A stretch of DNA of 39,829 nucleotides from an uncultured Clostridia bacterium (GCA_934754335.1 CAKVHY010000010.1:1-39829), one strand, 5' to 3'; shown: positions 1 through 7,986, counted from the stretch's first letter. The notes: generated from the sequence alone by a model not told the origin. Numbers and translations are program-made.

Positions 1-1938
1 GTTAAAAATAATAGCCTAACGCCATTAAATATTATGGTTACTAAAACTCCAGACATGCAAAATGAAAGTGGAACTAATCCTGCCGACCATAAGCCAAAGG
101 TAGAAATAGTTTCCACAGCAGGTGGGCTAGATGTTCTAGGTGACGTTGTTGGAACGCTTGGTTACAATCTATCTGCAGGAGATACGTTTGTTTATACGGT
201 TATAGTTTCTCTAGCCAGTGGTGGTACAGCAGATGTAGATGCAGATATGGGCATGACTACTAAGTTTGATGCTGGTGTAACGTTTAATTTCAACATTGCC
301 ACTTCATCAAATGGCTATATATCAACGATTATAGATAATGGAACGCCAACCACAGTTGCTTCCAACACAGTTTCAGGTAGAACTTTAGGCGATTATCTAG
401 ATAGTAAATCCAATGGGGCATACACAACTGGTTGGTTCTTCGATAAAGAATTAACAAAAGTTGTTACAGAAAATAACCTAAAATCTGAAATCAAGGATTC
501 AGCCAACGCATCGCTTTATACAAGGACAGCAAGTGCTTCAGGTTTAAACTTCACTTTATCTAGCGATGGTAATTCCTATCTCGTATCAGGTCAAAGTACC
601 ACATCACCAAGTGGAGAAGTCGTAATTCCAAGCAGGTATAACGGAAAGCCTGTTAGTGGAGTTGCTTCAAGTGGGTTTAAGCGAAATAAAAAAATTACTA
701 GTGTGATTCTCCCTAATACTATTACTTGGATTCAAGCCGAGGCTTTTTTCTACTGCGACTCATTAACGAATGTGGTTTTTCACGATAACATAACCTCTAT
801 TAGTTCATTTGCTTTTTATTATACAAATTTAAATAGTATAGTTATACCTATTAATGTCACATTTATTGACGCAAACGTATTTGTAACGTCAGGCTTAAAG
901 CAACTTACAGTGGAAGCAGGTAATCCCAAATACGATAGCAGGGAAAATTGTAATGCTGTGATTGAAACAGAAACTAATACTTTGGTTTTAAGCACTGATG
1001 GTACAACATTTATTCCAAATGGTATAACTACATTAGGGAAAAATGCTTTTTATGCATATAAAGGTGGAACTAGTATGGTTATTCCTAATAGTGTTACAAC
1101 TATTAAAGAACAAGCCTTTTGTCAAACTAATATAACGAATTTTAAAATTCCCAAAAGTGTAATAAATATTGCTTTAGGTGCCTTTAATTTTGCCTACAAT
1201 ACTGTGAGTATTGAAGTGGATAAAGATAACCCTAAATATGATAGTAGAGAAAATTGTAATGCTATCATTGAAACTGCAACGAATAAATTGCTTGCAGGTT
1301 GTGTAAATACTGTAATCCCTAGTAGCGTTAAAACTTTGGGAACTTATGCCTATTATGGCAATTATAAACTTATAAACTTTGTACTTCCTAAGCATATAAC
1401 AAAGATAGGGCAATATGCCTTTTCGTATTGTCAATATCTAAAAAACATATCTGTTGAAGCGGGCAATCCGATATATGATAGCAGAAATAATTGCCATGCT
1501 ATTATTGAAACTGCAACAAATAAGATGGTTTCAGGATTTAAAACAACAACGTTTCCAGAATCGGTAACAAGTATTGGAAGTTATGCTTTTAGGGGAATGT
1601 GTGAGTTAAAAAGTATAACAATTCCAAGCAACATAAAAACAATTGAATATCATGCATTTATTGGATGTACAAATTTAACTAGTGTAACTATTGAAAGCGG
1701 GGTGACCACGTTAGGCAATAGAGTGTTTGAGTCTTGCACTGGTTTGACAAAAATATTTATTCCAGCGTCTGTTACAACAATCGCAGAATATTTGTGTAAA
1801 GATAGTCCATCAGTTAAGTTGTATTGCGAAGCAAGTTTAAAGCCTTCTGGTTGGGCAAATAACTGGAATGAATATGCGTCAGGTAGTGCATTAGAAACTC
1901 ATTGGGGCGTAACTAGAGCAGAGTTTGATGCCTTATAA
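1..1938 (+). CDS. BspA-type leucine-rich-repeat secreted protein, 5'-truncated by the window edge
   Basis: The reading frame is open from base 1, and the first 11 codons (VKNNSLTPLNI) match the paralogue at 22115-24085 (VKNNSLTPLNIRV). The ATG at 34 is therefore internal, and the signal peptide plus roughly 110 residues lie outside the window. What remains is 645 residues: the end of an N-terminal beta-rich domain (SGTN, DHKPKVE), an InlB-like stretch (TTGWFFDKELTK, about residue 145), then LRR_5/BspA-type repeats with IP..V..I..AF cores. Three inserts of the type GNPKYDSRENCNA(V/I)IET occur near bases 910, 1215 and 1455. The C-terminus is the family ending YCEAS..P.GW...WN..WG. No LPXTG motif or C-terminal membrane segment is visible, so secretion or non-covalent surface attachment is inferred. 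BspA-family proteins of other bacteria are adhesins; a ligand cannot be predicted here. Confidence 0.9.
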   Translation, partial: VKNNSLTPLNIMVTKTPDMQNESGTNPADHKPKVEIVSTAGGLDVLGDVVGTLGYNLSAGDTFVYTVIVSLASGGTADVDADMGMTTKFDAGVTFNFNIATSSNGYISTIIDNGTPTTVASNTVSGRTLGDYLDSKSNGAYTTGWFFDKELTKVVTENNLKSEIKDSANASLYTRTASASGLNFTLSSDGNSYLVSGQSTTSPSGEVVIPSRYNGKPVSGVASSGFKRNKKITSVILPNTITWIQAEAFFYCDSLTNVVFHDNITSISSFAFYYTNLNSIVIPINVTFIDANVFVTSGLKQLTVEAGNPKYDSRENCNAVIETETNTLVLSTDGTTFIPNGITTLGKNAFYAYKGGTSMVIPNSVTTIKEQAFCQTNITNFKIPKSVINIALGAFNFAYNTVSIEVDKDNPKYDSRENCNAIIETATNKLLAGCVNTVIPSSVKTLGTYAYYGNYKLINFVLPKHITKIGQYAFSYCQYLKNISVEAGNPIYDSRNNCHAIIETATNKMVSGFKTTTFPESVTSIGSYAFRGMCELKSITIPSNIKTIEYHAFIGCTNLTSVTIESGVTTLGNRVFESCTGLTKIFIPASVTTIAEYLCKDSPSVKLYCEASLKPSGWANNWNEYASGSALETHWGVTRAEFDAL

Positions 1939-1943
1939 AAGAA

Positions 1944-1978
1944 AAACTTCTATGATTAATTTACATAGAAGTTTTTTT
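1944..1978 (+). terminator. Intrinsic terminator of the BspA-type gene
   Basis: An 11-bp perfect stem (AAACTTCTATG / CATAGAAGTTT, 1944-1954 with 1964-1974) with a 9-base loop is followed by a T run to 1978. It begins five bases after the stop codon. Confidence 0.9.
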
Positions 1979-1995
1979 ATCAATATGATTAGAAA

Positions 1996-2024
1996 TAAAA
2001 AAACTTATGGGATTCCATAAGTTT
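1996..2024 (-). terminator. Intrinsic terminator of rpmB (minus strand)
   Basis: AAACTTATGG / CCATAAGTTT (2001-2010 with 2015-2024) with a GATT loop. The A run at 1996-2003 reads as a U tract on the minus strand. It lies just downstream of the rpmB stop codon. Confidence 0.85.
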
Positions 2025-2036
2025 AAATATTAAAAA

Positions 2037-2228
2037 CTATTTATCTGAATTTTTCTTGATAGTTTTTAGGCAACGAGTACAGATATATTCGTTAGTAAGT
2101 TTGCCATCAATATCAACTGGTTTCTTTTGAAGGTTAGCACCCCAAGTTCTTTTTGTTGCGATATGAGAGTGGCTTACTTGGTTACCTGCAACTCTAGATT
2201 TTCCACATATATAACATTCTTTAGCCAT
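2037..2228 (-). CDS. rpmB: 50S ribosomal protein L28
   Basis: This 63-residue protein begins MAKECYICGKSRVAGNQVSHS, the usual L28 N-terminus, and contains two cysteine pairs (CYIC and CTRC) as in the zinc-binding form of L28. The frame extends further upstream, but the start at 2228 is preceded by AAGGAGAAG at a normal distance, and the length matches the family. It is a single-gene unit with its own promoter (2274-2302) and terminator (1996-2024). It is divergent from yloU-fakA, a neighbourhood common in Firmicutes. Confidence 0.96.
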   Translation of the reverse strand: MAKECYICGKSRVAGNQVSHSHIATKRTWGANLQKKPVDIDGKLTNEYICTRCLKTIKKNSDK

Positions 2229-2273
2229 ATTAGTTCTTCTCCTTTCGGTATTTTTTCTTTTAACTCGCAACCG

Positions 2274-2302
2274 ATTATACCAAATAAAATCGCTTAATGC
2301 AA
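2274..2302 (-). promoter_or_regulatory. Sigma-A-type promoter of rpmB
   Basis: On the minus strand TTGCAT (2297-2302) and TATAAT (2274-2279) are separated by 17 bases. TGG precedes the -10, giving an extended -10. This leaves a leader of about 40 bases before the rpmB start. Confidence 0.75.
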
Positions 2303-2362
2303 GAAGTTTCGCGATATTTTTTAAATAAACGTATATTTTTTCATTAACTTTTGTAAAATAGG

Positions 2363-2391
2363 TTGCAAAATTAATCGACATTATGTATAAT
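2363..2391 (+). promoter_or_regulatory. Sigma-A-type promoter of yloU-fakA
   Basis: TTGCAA (2363-2368), a 17-base spacer, then a perfect TATAAT (2386-2391), 37 bases upstream of the yloU start. Confidence 0.75.
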
Positions 2392-2428
2392 ACATATTGT
2401 TATAGGTAAGAAATATGGGAGGATTTAG

Positions 2429-2776
2429 ATGGCAGTTAATACAAAGAATGCTTATGGCAATATAACTATTAGCGATGATGCAATCGCTTGTGCAACAGGT
2501 CAAATTGCTTTGGATTGTTATGGCGTTATTGATTTGGTTGGCTTTAAGAAATCTAAGTTGTCCCCAAGGTCTAGGCATAAAAATCTATCTAAGGGTGTTA
2601 AGATTTTAACTAAAGAAAATAGAATTTATATAGATTTGTATGTTATCCTAAAATATGGAATTTCCATCACAACCGTTACGGAGAATTTGAAGAGTGCTGT
2701 GAAATATGGCATTGAGAAATTTACTGGTATGATTGTTGATGCAGTTAATATAAATATAGTAAGTGTTCGAGTTTAA
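2429..2776 (+). CDS. yloU: Asp23/Gls24 (YloU) family protein
   Basis: This 115-residue protein has the Asp23/Gls24 pattern: an N-terminal GNITISDDAIACATGQIAL segment, a central YIDLYVILKYG strand-helix unit, and a C-terminal VDAVNINIVSV strand. Family members are small envelope-associated or membrane-peripheral proteins; the precise biochemical role is poorly defined. A strong ribosome binding site (GGGAGG) precedes the ATG at 2429. It is followed 45 bases later by fakA, and the yloU-fakA (yloU-yloV) order is conserved in Firmicutes, which supports both calls. Confidence 0.9.
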   Translation: MAVNTKNAYGNITISDDAIACATGQIALDCYGVIDLVGFKKSKLSPRSRHKNLSKGVKILTKENRIYIDLYVILKYGISITTVTENLKSAVKYGIEKFTGMIVDAVNINIVSVRV

Positions 2777-2821
2777 TCTCGTTTATATCTTTTAACACTG
2801 TTTTTTAAGGGGAGTATTCAA

Positions 2822-4477
2822 ATGCTAAAGAGTATTAATAGCACTTTGTTTAGAAAAATGATAAACGGAAGTGCTAAGATTTTAGAAGATAACAAAAAGT
2901 TGGTGGATTCACTAAATGTGTTCCCAGTGCCAGATGGCGATACGGGAACAAATATGAGTTTAACGTATAGTAGCGCAGTAAGAGAATTAAATAATTGTTT
3001 GGAAAATGATTTCGCAAGTATTGCCGAGGCTTTGGCTAAGGGCGCATTGAAAGGTGCTAGAGGTAATTCTGGTGTTATTTTATCTCAGATTTTGAAGGGT
3101 ATGACATCTGTTATTGCCACTTGTGAAAATGGTGAAATCACCACTAAAGTTTTCGCAAAGGCATTGCAAGAAGGTTGTAATGTGGCATATAAGGCTGTAA
3201 CTAAACCTAAGGAAGGTACTGTTTTAACTGTTGTTAGAATTATGGCTGAAAGTGCTAATAGAAATAAGAAGATTACAGATTTTGAAAAGTTTATAGATAT
3301 TGTTTTGCAAGATGGTGAGGCTATTTTGCAACAAACTCCTGAAATGTTGCCCGTTTTGAAAAAGGCTGGAGTTGTTGATGCAGGCGGAAGAGGCTTGATT
3401 GTTATCTTTACTGGTATGCAAAGAGTAATCAAAGGCGATGAAGATTTGGATTCTTCAATTGAAGAAATGATTAATACTGTTAAGCAAGCAGATGTAAATT
3501 CTAATGAGTTTATTATAAACCTTGATAACCTAGCAGATATTGAGTTTGCTTATTGTACTGAATTTATGGTTGCTAATATGAAAAAGAAAACAACTTTATC
3601 TGATATTGATAAATTAAGAGAAAATCTTATGAATATTGGTGATTCAGTTGTTTGTATTGGTGATTTGCAATTAGTTAAAGTGCATGTTCATACAAATGAA
3701 CCTAATAGAGCATTGGGTTATGCTTTGGAACTTGGCGAAATTATTAATATTAAGATTGAAAACATGCTTGAACAAAATAGAGAGTTGAAGCGTGCTCACA
3801 CTCAGAAAGAACAAAACTTAAAAGAATTTGGTATGGTTGCAGTTGCTCCGGGTGAAGGAATTGCAAGCGTATTTAAAGATATCTTAGTTGATAACATTAT
3901 CGAAGGCGGTCAAACAATGAACCCTAGCGCAGATGATATCGCTAGTGCTGTTGATAAGGTACCTGCAAAGGCTGTGTTTGTGCTTCCTAATAATAAGAAT
4001 ATCATTCTTGCTGCCGAACAAGCAAAGAGTTTAACAAAGAAGTATATTTATGTTATTCCAACCACATCTGTCCCAGAAGGTTTAAGTGCTGCTTTGGGAT
4101 TTAATCCAGATGGTACACTAGATGAAAACTTGGAAGCAATGAATAACGGAAAAGATTCTGTTAAGTCAGCAAGCGTAACATATGCTGTTAGAACAACGCA
4201 TATTGATGGCTTTGATTTAACTAAAGGCGATATCATTGGCTTAAACGAGAAGTCTATTATCGCTAAAGGTTCATTGGTTAAAGAAACAACATTGGCATTG
4301 ATTGATAAGATTGCTGATTCTAGTACAGTTAATATAACTTGTTTCTATGGTAAAGAAGTAAATGAAGATGAAGCAAACGAATTAGAAGGCGAGTTGAGAA
4401 ATAAATATCCTAATAGTGATATAACATTGCTATATGGTGGTCAACCAGTTTATTACTATATTATTTCAGTTGAATAA
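2822..4477 (+). CDS. fakA: DAK2-domain fatty acid kinase subunit FakA/YloV
   Basis: This 551-residue protein starts with a DhaL-like kinase domain carrying NVFPVPDGDTGTNM (about residues 32-45), whose aspartates coordinate Mg-ATP in the family. It continues with GARGNSGVILSQ and the FakA central and C-terminal domains (for example VHVHTNEPN and VPEGLSAALGFNPDG). FakA phosphorylates fatty acids presented by FakB, a DegV-family protein, feeding exogenous fatty acids into phospholipid synthesis. A DegV-family candidate partner lies at 11118-11993. A ribosome binding site (AGGGGAG) precedes the ATG. The gene is cotranscribed with yloU and ends at the terminator at 4484-4507. The length is normal. 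Confidence 0.93.
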   Translation: MLKSINSTLFRKMINGSAKILEDNKKLVDSLNVFPVPDGDTGTNMSLTYSSAVRELNNCLENDFASIAEALAKGALKGARGNSGVILSQILKGMTSVIATCENGEITTKVFAKALQEGCNVAYKAVTKPKEGTVLTVVRIMAESANRNKKITDFEKFIDIVLQDGEAILQQTPEMLPVLKKAGVVDAGGRGLIVIFTGMQRVIKGDEDLDSSIEEMINTVKQADVNSNEFIINLDNLADIEFAYCTEFMVANMKKKTTLSDIDKLRENLMNIGDSVVCIGDLQLVKVHVHTNEPNRALGYALELGEIINIKIENMLEQNRELKRAHTQKEQNLKEFGMVAVAPGEGIASVFKDILVDNIIEGGQTMNPSADDIASAVDKVPAKAVFVLPNNKNIILAAEQAKSLTKKYIYVIPTTSVPEGLSAALGFNPDGTLDENLEAMNNGKDSVKSASVTYAVRTTHIDGFDLTKGDIIGLNEKSIIAKGSLVKETTLALIDKIADSSTVNITCFYGKEVNEDEANELEGELRNKYPNSDITLLYGGQPVYYYIISVE

Positions 4478-4483
4478 AAAGAG

Positions 4484-4507
4484 TCCTAGATTTCTAGGAT
4501 TTTTTTT
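4484..4507 (+). terminator. Intrinsic terminator of yloU-fakA
   Basis: TCCTAG (4484-4489), loop ATTT, CTAGGA (4494-4499), then eight T. A weaker AT-only hairpin with a T run follows at 4567-4595. Confidence 0.85.
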
Positions 4508-4689
4508 GTTTTTAAATTGTGGCTTAGTGTAGCCATAAAATAAAAGTAGAGATAATCTTCAAATTGTAGAATTAAGAAATTTAATTCTATTTTTTCATAT
4601 ATAAACATTATAGTTTGAAATGGGTTAAGTGGATAGCGTTTTAGAAAAGAATTATATAAAATATAAGTGTAATGAAAAAGGAGAAGATT

Positions 4690-5373
4690 ATGAAACCAGT
4701 AATTATTTTAGGCGATTCCATTTTAAAAGGCGTGGTTTATAAGAGCGATAAATATGTTAAATGTGAAAACAACGTTGTTGATTTGATAAGAAATCAAACA
4801 AGTTTAGATATAAAAAATTTTTCAGTGTTTGGGCAAACAATAAAAAAACTTTATGAAAAAGATATGCTGAAAAATCTTGAAGGGGTTAAAAATGCTTATG
4901 TGGTTGTGGAACTTGGCGGAAACGATAGCGACTTTGATTGGGTAGAAGTTGCGTCAAATCCAAACGTGGATTATGATGAAAAAACTCCAAGAAAATTGTT
5001 TTTTGAATTGCTAACAAAGTTGGTTCAGGATATAAAGCAATCTGGCAATACTCCAGTTTTATGTAACCTTCCGCCAATATCAGCGAAAAAGTATTTTAAT
5101 TTTATTTCTAAAAAACATGATGGGAATAAGATTTTGGAATTCTTTTATAACGATATTTCTAATATATCAAGGCATCAAGAATATTATAGTAATTTGATTG
5201 AGAAATGTGCGAATAAAACTAATACTATGCTATTAGATTGCCGAAATGATATCTTAATTGAGCGAGATTATGAAAAATATATTTGTGACGATGGCATTCA
5301 TTTAAATGAGCAAGGGCATAAGTTTTTAGCCACGAAGTTGCAAGAACAAATTAATATTTTGTTAAAAAAATAA
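4690..5373 (+). CDS. SGNH/GDSL-type hydrolase
   Basis: The four SGNH blocks are visible: block I ILGDSILKG with the nucleophile serine near the N-terminus, block II glycine in SVFGQTI, block III ELGGNDSDF, and block V DGIHLNEQGH with the catalytic Asp-His pair. The family hydrolyses esters (lipids, acetylated glycans or arylesters); the substrate cannot be read from the sequence. No signal peptide is seen, so it is probably cytoplasmic. An in-frame ATG at 4672 exists, but AAGGAG at 4678-4683 overlaps that extension and sits 6 bases before the ATG at 4690, so 4690 is chosen (227 residues). It is a single-gene unit with its own terminator. Confidence 0.85.
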   Translation: MKPVIILGDSILKGVVYKSDKYVKCENNVVDLIRNQTSLDIKNFSVFGQTIKKLYEKDMLKNLEGVKNAYVVVELGGNDSDFDWVEVASNPNVDYDEKTPRKLFFELLTKLVQDIKQSGNTPVLCNLPPISAKKYFNFISKKHDGNKILEFFYNDISNISRHQEYYSNLIEKCANKTNTMLLDCRNDILIERDYEKYICDDGIHLNEQGHKFLATKLQEQINILLKK

Positions 5374-5401
5374 GACAACTTTATTTTGTTGTCTTATTTT
5401 T
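5370..5401 (+). terminator. Intrinsic terminator of the SGNH hydrolase gene
   Basis: ATAAGACAAC (5370-5379) pairs with GTTGTCTTAT (5388-5397), followed by T residues to 5401. The stem overlaps the stop codon. The rest of the gene-free stretch up to 5683 holds only the tRNA and its signals; nothing else is seen at 5402-5503. Confidence 0.85.
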
Positions 5402-5503
5402 AACTTTTTCTTTGGTGGTGGTGAGGTAGGTTGCGAATGTTTTAAATGTTGATTATGAAGAAATATTTAAAATTAAATAATTTGTACATTTATAGATAAA
5501 AAA

Positions 5504-5536
5504 ACAAAAAAACTCAATTAGCGAACTAATTGAGTT
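5504..5536 (-). terminator. Intrinsic terminator downstream of tRNA-Asn (minus strand)
   Basis: AACTCAATTAG (5511-5521) and CTAATTGAGTT (5526-5536) form an 11-bp stem around a CGAA loop. An A run on the + strand just to the left is the U tract on the minus strand. Confidence 0.85.
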
Positions 5537-5541
5537 TAATT

Positions 5542-5616
<75 letters not shown>

Positions 5617-5626
5617 TTACTTGATT

Positions 5627-5655
5627 ATTATAGTAAATTTAGTTAATAATGTCAA
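5627..5655 (-). promoter_or_regulatory. Consensus promoter of tRNA-Asn
   Basis: On the minus strand a perfect TTGACA (5650-5655) and a perfect TATAAT (5627-5632) are separated by 17 bases, ending 10 bases before the tRNA. This is the clearest reference promoter in the window, with the optimal 17-base spacer. Confidence 0.92.
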
Positions 5656-5682
5656 CAGTTTTTCAATAAAAAATTAAAAAAT

Positions 5683-6153
5683 TTAAATTAAAGTTGGAGC
5701 ATCATTTTCATGAGATTTCTCCACTTTTTGTTCTTTTAAGAATTCATCTCTAATCAAGATTTCCAAAAGGGCGTCTAGTTGTTTTTCTTTTGCCAATTTC
5801 TTTAGTTTTTTCTTTTCCTGAACTTCGATATAATCTCTAGAATTAATATATTCCATTATATATTCTTCAAATCCAGCCATAATCATATCGTTTGGCAAAA
5901 CATAACTAATATAATCAAGGCTAAATCTTTCTTTAATTATTTCGTTTAGCAAAAATTCAAATGCCTTTTTAGGTTCTTGAAGCCAAAACTGATTATCTTT
6001 ATAGTTTTCTAAAAAAGAATTGGATTTTATCACAAATTCAGTTTTATTAATATTTTTTATCTTATTTACTTCAAATAGATAATTTGCATAATCAGTGTTG
6101 TTATAATCTTTGTCTTTAAATTCTTTTTCAAGGTAATCGTTATCAATTTTCAT
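5683..6153 (-). CDS. Hypothetical protein, 156 residues
   Basis: I do not recognise a family. The protein is soluble in appearance and rich in Lys, Glu, Asp and Asn. A C-terminal helical, charged segment (EVQEKKKLKKLAKEKQLDAL) may form a coiled coil. There is no signal peptide or membrane segment. Support for a real gene is a well-formed promoter on the minus strand (6176-6204), a start at 6153 with a weak upstream GTGAG, and a uniform composition like its neighbours. It is a single gene, divergent from the RpiB-like gene. No terminator of its own was found. Confidence 0.65.
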   Translation of the reverse strand: MKIDNDYLEKEFKDKDYNNTDYANYLFEVNKIKNINKTEFVIKSNSFLENYKDNQFWLQEPKKAFEFLLNEIIKERFSLDYISYVLPNDMIMAGFEEYIMEYINSRDYIEVQEKKKLKKLAKEKQLDALLEILIRDEFLKEQKVEKSHENDAPTLI

Positions 6154-6175
6154 AATTTATCTCACTTCTAATATT

Positions 6176-6204
6176 AGTATAATATTTTTTAGATAATTAG
6201 TCAA
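6176..6204 (-). promoter_or_regulatory. Promoter of the 156-residue hypothetical gene
   Basis: On the minus strand TTGACT (6199-6204), 17 bases, TATACT (6176-6181), about 22 bases upstream of the start codon. Confidence 0.7.
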
Positions 6205-6240
6205 AAAGAATTTATTTGATTTTATAATTTTAATCTTTAG

Positions 6241-6249
6241 TGTTATACT
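6241..6249 (+). promoter_or_regulatory. Extended -10 promoter of the RpiB-like gene
   Basis: TGT-TATACT (6241-6249) is an extended -10 element 29 bases upstream of the start. No good -35 is seen at the expected distance. Confidence 0.5.
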
Positions 6250-6278
6250 ATTTATGTAAATTTAACAATGGAGAAATT

Positions 6279-6707
6279 ATGATAGTTTTAGCGTATGACC
6301 ATAGAGCATTTGATTTGATGCAAAAAATTAAAAGTTATTTAACAAAGATAAATCAAGAGTTTATTGAGTTTGCAAGTAAAGAATATGATAAAAATGATAG
6401 TTATTCTTATTACACAAAACAGGCAAACGAATATATCCTAACTCATAAAAATGCAAAAGGAATTTATTCTTGTAGGTCTGGAATAGGCGTTTGCATGATG
6501 GCAAATCGTTCAAAAGGGATTAGGGCAGGAATGTGCAATAATGAGAAGTTGGCTTTCTTAGGAAGGAATGACGATAATATAAATGTTTTAATTCTTTCTA
6601 GTGAAGAAGTTAGTTTTAGTAAGGCGAAGAAGATTATTAATGTGTTTTTAAATACAGATTTTGAAGGTGGAAGACATATCGCAAGGCTCAAACTTTTAGA
6701 TGAATAG
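6279..6707 (+). CDS. RpiB/LacAB-family sugar-phosphate isomerase-like protein
   Basis: The 142-residue protein has the RpiB fold signature: LAYDHRAF at the N-terminus (usual form SDHAG), CRSGIGVCMMANRSKGIRAG (usual CGTGIG..IAANK..GIRAA, including the catalytic-base cysteine, Cys65) and NVLILSS. RpiB interconverts ribose 5-phosphate and ribulose 5-phosphate; LacAB acts on galactose 6-phosphate. The histidine normally found in the REHNDAN segment is replaced: the aligned stretch is GRNDDNIN, with Asp98 where His is expected. Substrate or activity may therefore differ from canonical RpiB. The start at 6279 is preceded by GGAG 5 bases upstream; the longer frame from 6240 is unlikely. Confidence 0.75.
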   Translation: MIVLAYDHRAFDLMQKIKSYLTKINQEFIEFASKEYDKNDSYSYYTKQANEYILTHKNAKGIYSCRSGIGVCMMANRSKGIRAGMCNNEKLAFLGRNDDNINVLILSSEEVSFSKAKKIINVFLNTDFEGGRHIARLKLLDE

Positions 6708-6742
6708 TCATAATAAAATAGAACAAGCAATATAATTTTTAT

Positions 6743-7438
6743 ATGAAAAGATTAAAAAATTTTGTTATTATTGCTTGTTTTTTTGTTGTCGGCATTTTAA
6801 CCATTGGGTGCTCGTCTGCCAATTTATCGGAAATGGCAAAACTTAATTTGTCTGAGATTAGAAATAATTTATTTGTTTGCCAAACAGATAATATGATTAT
6901 TTCAGTCACAACCGGTGAGAGAGAAAAGAATTATAAATTAGATGGCAGGCATACTGAAAATATAGAATTTTGCCTAATTACAGTTATAGTTTTGAATAAC
7001 CAAACTTTTAAGGAAACAAAATCATATTCAGCAGAAATTAATGGAGAAAGTTACAATGGAGATTTTGAAATAAATCCTTATGATAATTCGCTTGTGGTGG
7101 ATTTAGGCTTTAAGTTGAATGAGTCGGCTAATATATCAATCACGGTTAATTTGGACGAAATATCTGAAACTGGAAAGTTGAAAAACATTTCCACCTCTTG
7201 GAATATTAATGGTTTTGATGCTTTAGAGATTGCAACTAAGAAATTAAAAAAAGAACTAAAAACTTACGTAATCGGTTCTGATTTTAATATGGAAGTTTAT
7301 CTAAAAATTTTGTATGATTATGATAACTTGAAAAATCCATACTATTGGTTTATATCATTTATTGGGAACGATGATAAGCAATATTCAATAGTTGTTGATG
7401 TAAATTCAGGTGAAATCATAACTGCAAAAATTGGTTAA
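6743..7438 (+). CDS. Small lipoprotein of unknown function
   Basis: The N-terminus MKRLKNFVIIACFFVVGILTIGC is a lipoprotein signal peptide: a basic start, a hydrophobic core and a cysteine at residue 23 (lipobox TIGC; threonine at -3 is less usual). The mature part of about 208 residues is predicted to be extracytoplasmic and membrane-anchored. Near the C-terminus YYWFISFIGNDDKQYSIVVDVNSGEI resembles the strand pattern of PepSY-like or secreted immunity-type beta domains, but I would not assign it. No ribosome binding site is visible; instead TATAAT at 6731-6736 ends 6 bases before the ATG, suggesting a leaderless mRNA (a good -35 is lacking). It ends at the shared terminator at 7471-7499. 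Confidence 0.75.
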   Translation: MKRLKNFVIIACFFVVGILTIGCSSANLSEMAKLNLSEIRNNLFVCQTDNMIISVTTGEREKNYKLDGRHTENIEFCLITVIVLNNQTFKETKSYSAEINGESYNGDFEINPYDNSLVVDLGFKLNESANISITVNLDEISETGKLKNISTSWNINGFDALEIATKKLKKELKTYVIGSDFNMEVYLKILYDYDNLKNPYYWFISFIGNDDKQYSIVVDVNSGEIITAKIG

Positions 7439-7470
7439 GTATATTTATTATGAGAGTTTAATATAAAAAC

Positions 7471-7499
7471 AAAAAACTTGGGAATTTCCCAAGTTTTTT
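7471..7499. terminator. Bidirectional terminator between the lipoprotein gene and rpsT
   Basis: AAAAAACTTGGG (7471-7482) pairs with CCCAAGTTTTTT (7488-7499). It has a T run on each strand, so it can stop transcription of the lipoprotein gene (+) and rpsT (-). Confidence 0.85.
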
Positions 7500-7500
7500 A

Positions 7501-7986
7501 CTATTTTTCTTCTTTCTTTGCTGTTTTTCTAGTAGTCTTTTTAACTGCTTCTTTTTCTTCAGTTTTTGCAACTTTCTTTGTAGTCTTCTTAACTGGTTCT
7601 TCTTCAGTTTTAACTGCTTTTTTAGTAGTTTTCTTAGCAGGTTTTACTTCTTCAACTTTTGCTTCTGCTTTAACTTCAACATTCTTTTCTTCTTTCTTTT
7701 CTTCTACTTTAGCAGGGGCATTAGTTTTTGCTTTGAATAAAGCAGCAGATAATCTACCAACTTTTCTAGAAGCATTATTCTTATGAAGAATGCCTTTTGT
7801 GCATGCAGAATCAATATAAGAAATAGTTTCTTTTAATTGAACCTCAGCCTTTTCAATTTCTCCAGCATTTAGTAAAGTTTTGAATTTCTTAATGTAAGTA
7901 CTCAAAGTACTCTTAATTAATTTGTTTTCAGCCTTTTGTCTATTAATTGTGTTAATTCTCTTTTTTGCAGACTTGATATTTGCCAC
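7501..7986 (-). CDS. rpsT: 30S ribosomal protein S20 with a long lysine-rich C-terminal tail
   Basis: Residues 1 to about 88 are a normal S20 (MANIKSAKKRINT..., ending KNNASRKVGRLSAALF), a 16S rRNA-binding primary assembly protein. Typical S20 stops near 85-90 residues. Here a 73-residue Lys/Glu/Ala/Thr-rich tail follows. It ends in three imperfect 15-residue repeats of the type P(A/V)KKTTKK(A/V)(V/A)KTEE (residues 116-161, bases 7504-7641), resembling histone H1-like tails. The start is GTG at 7984-7986, with AAGGAG just upstream. It has its own promoter (8044-8072) and the shared terminator at 7471-7499. The tail is in frame with no stop or frameshift, so it looks like a genuine lineage feature. 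Confidence 0.95.
   Translation of the reverse strand: MANIKSAKKRINTINRQKAENKLIKSTLSTYIKKFKTLLNAGEIEKAEVQLKETISYIDSACTKGILHKNNASRKVGRLSAALFKAKTNAPAKVEEKKEEKNVEVKAEAKVEEVKPAKKTTKKAVKTEEEPVKKTTKKVAKTEEKEAVKKTTRKTAKKEEK

Noticed and set aside
4508..4671. Possible small RNA or regulatory leader upstream of the SGNH hydrolase gene
   Set aside because: It contains short hairpins (TGGCT/AGCCA near 4522, TAGAATTAA/TTAATTCTA at 4567-4589 with a T run) but no convincing promoter; it is best left as spacer with a backup terminator.
7478..7786. 102-residue hydrophobic reading frame on the + strand
   Set aside because: It is antisense to the repetitive lysine-rich tail of rpsT; Lys codons read backwards as Phe and Leu, giving a false membrane-like protein.
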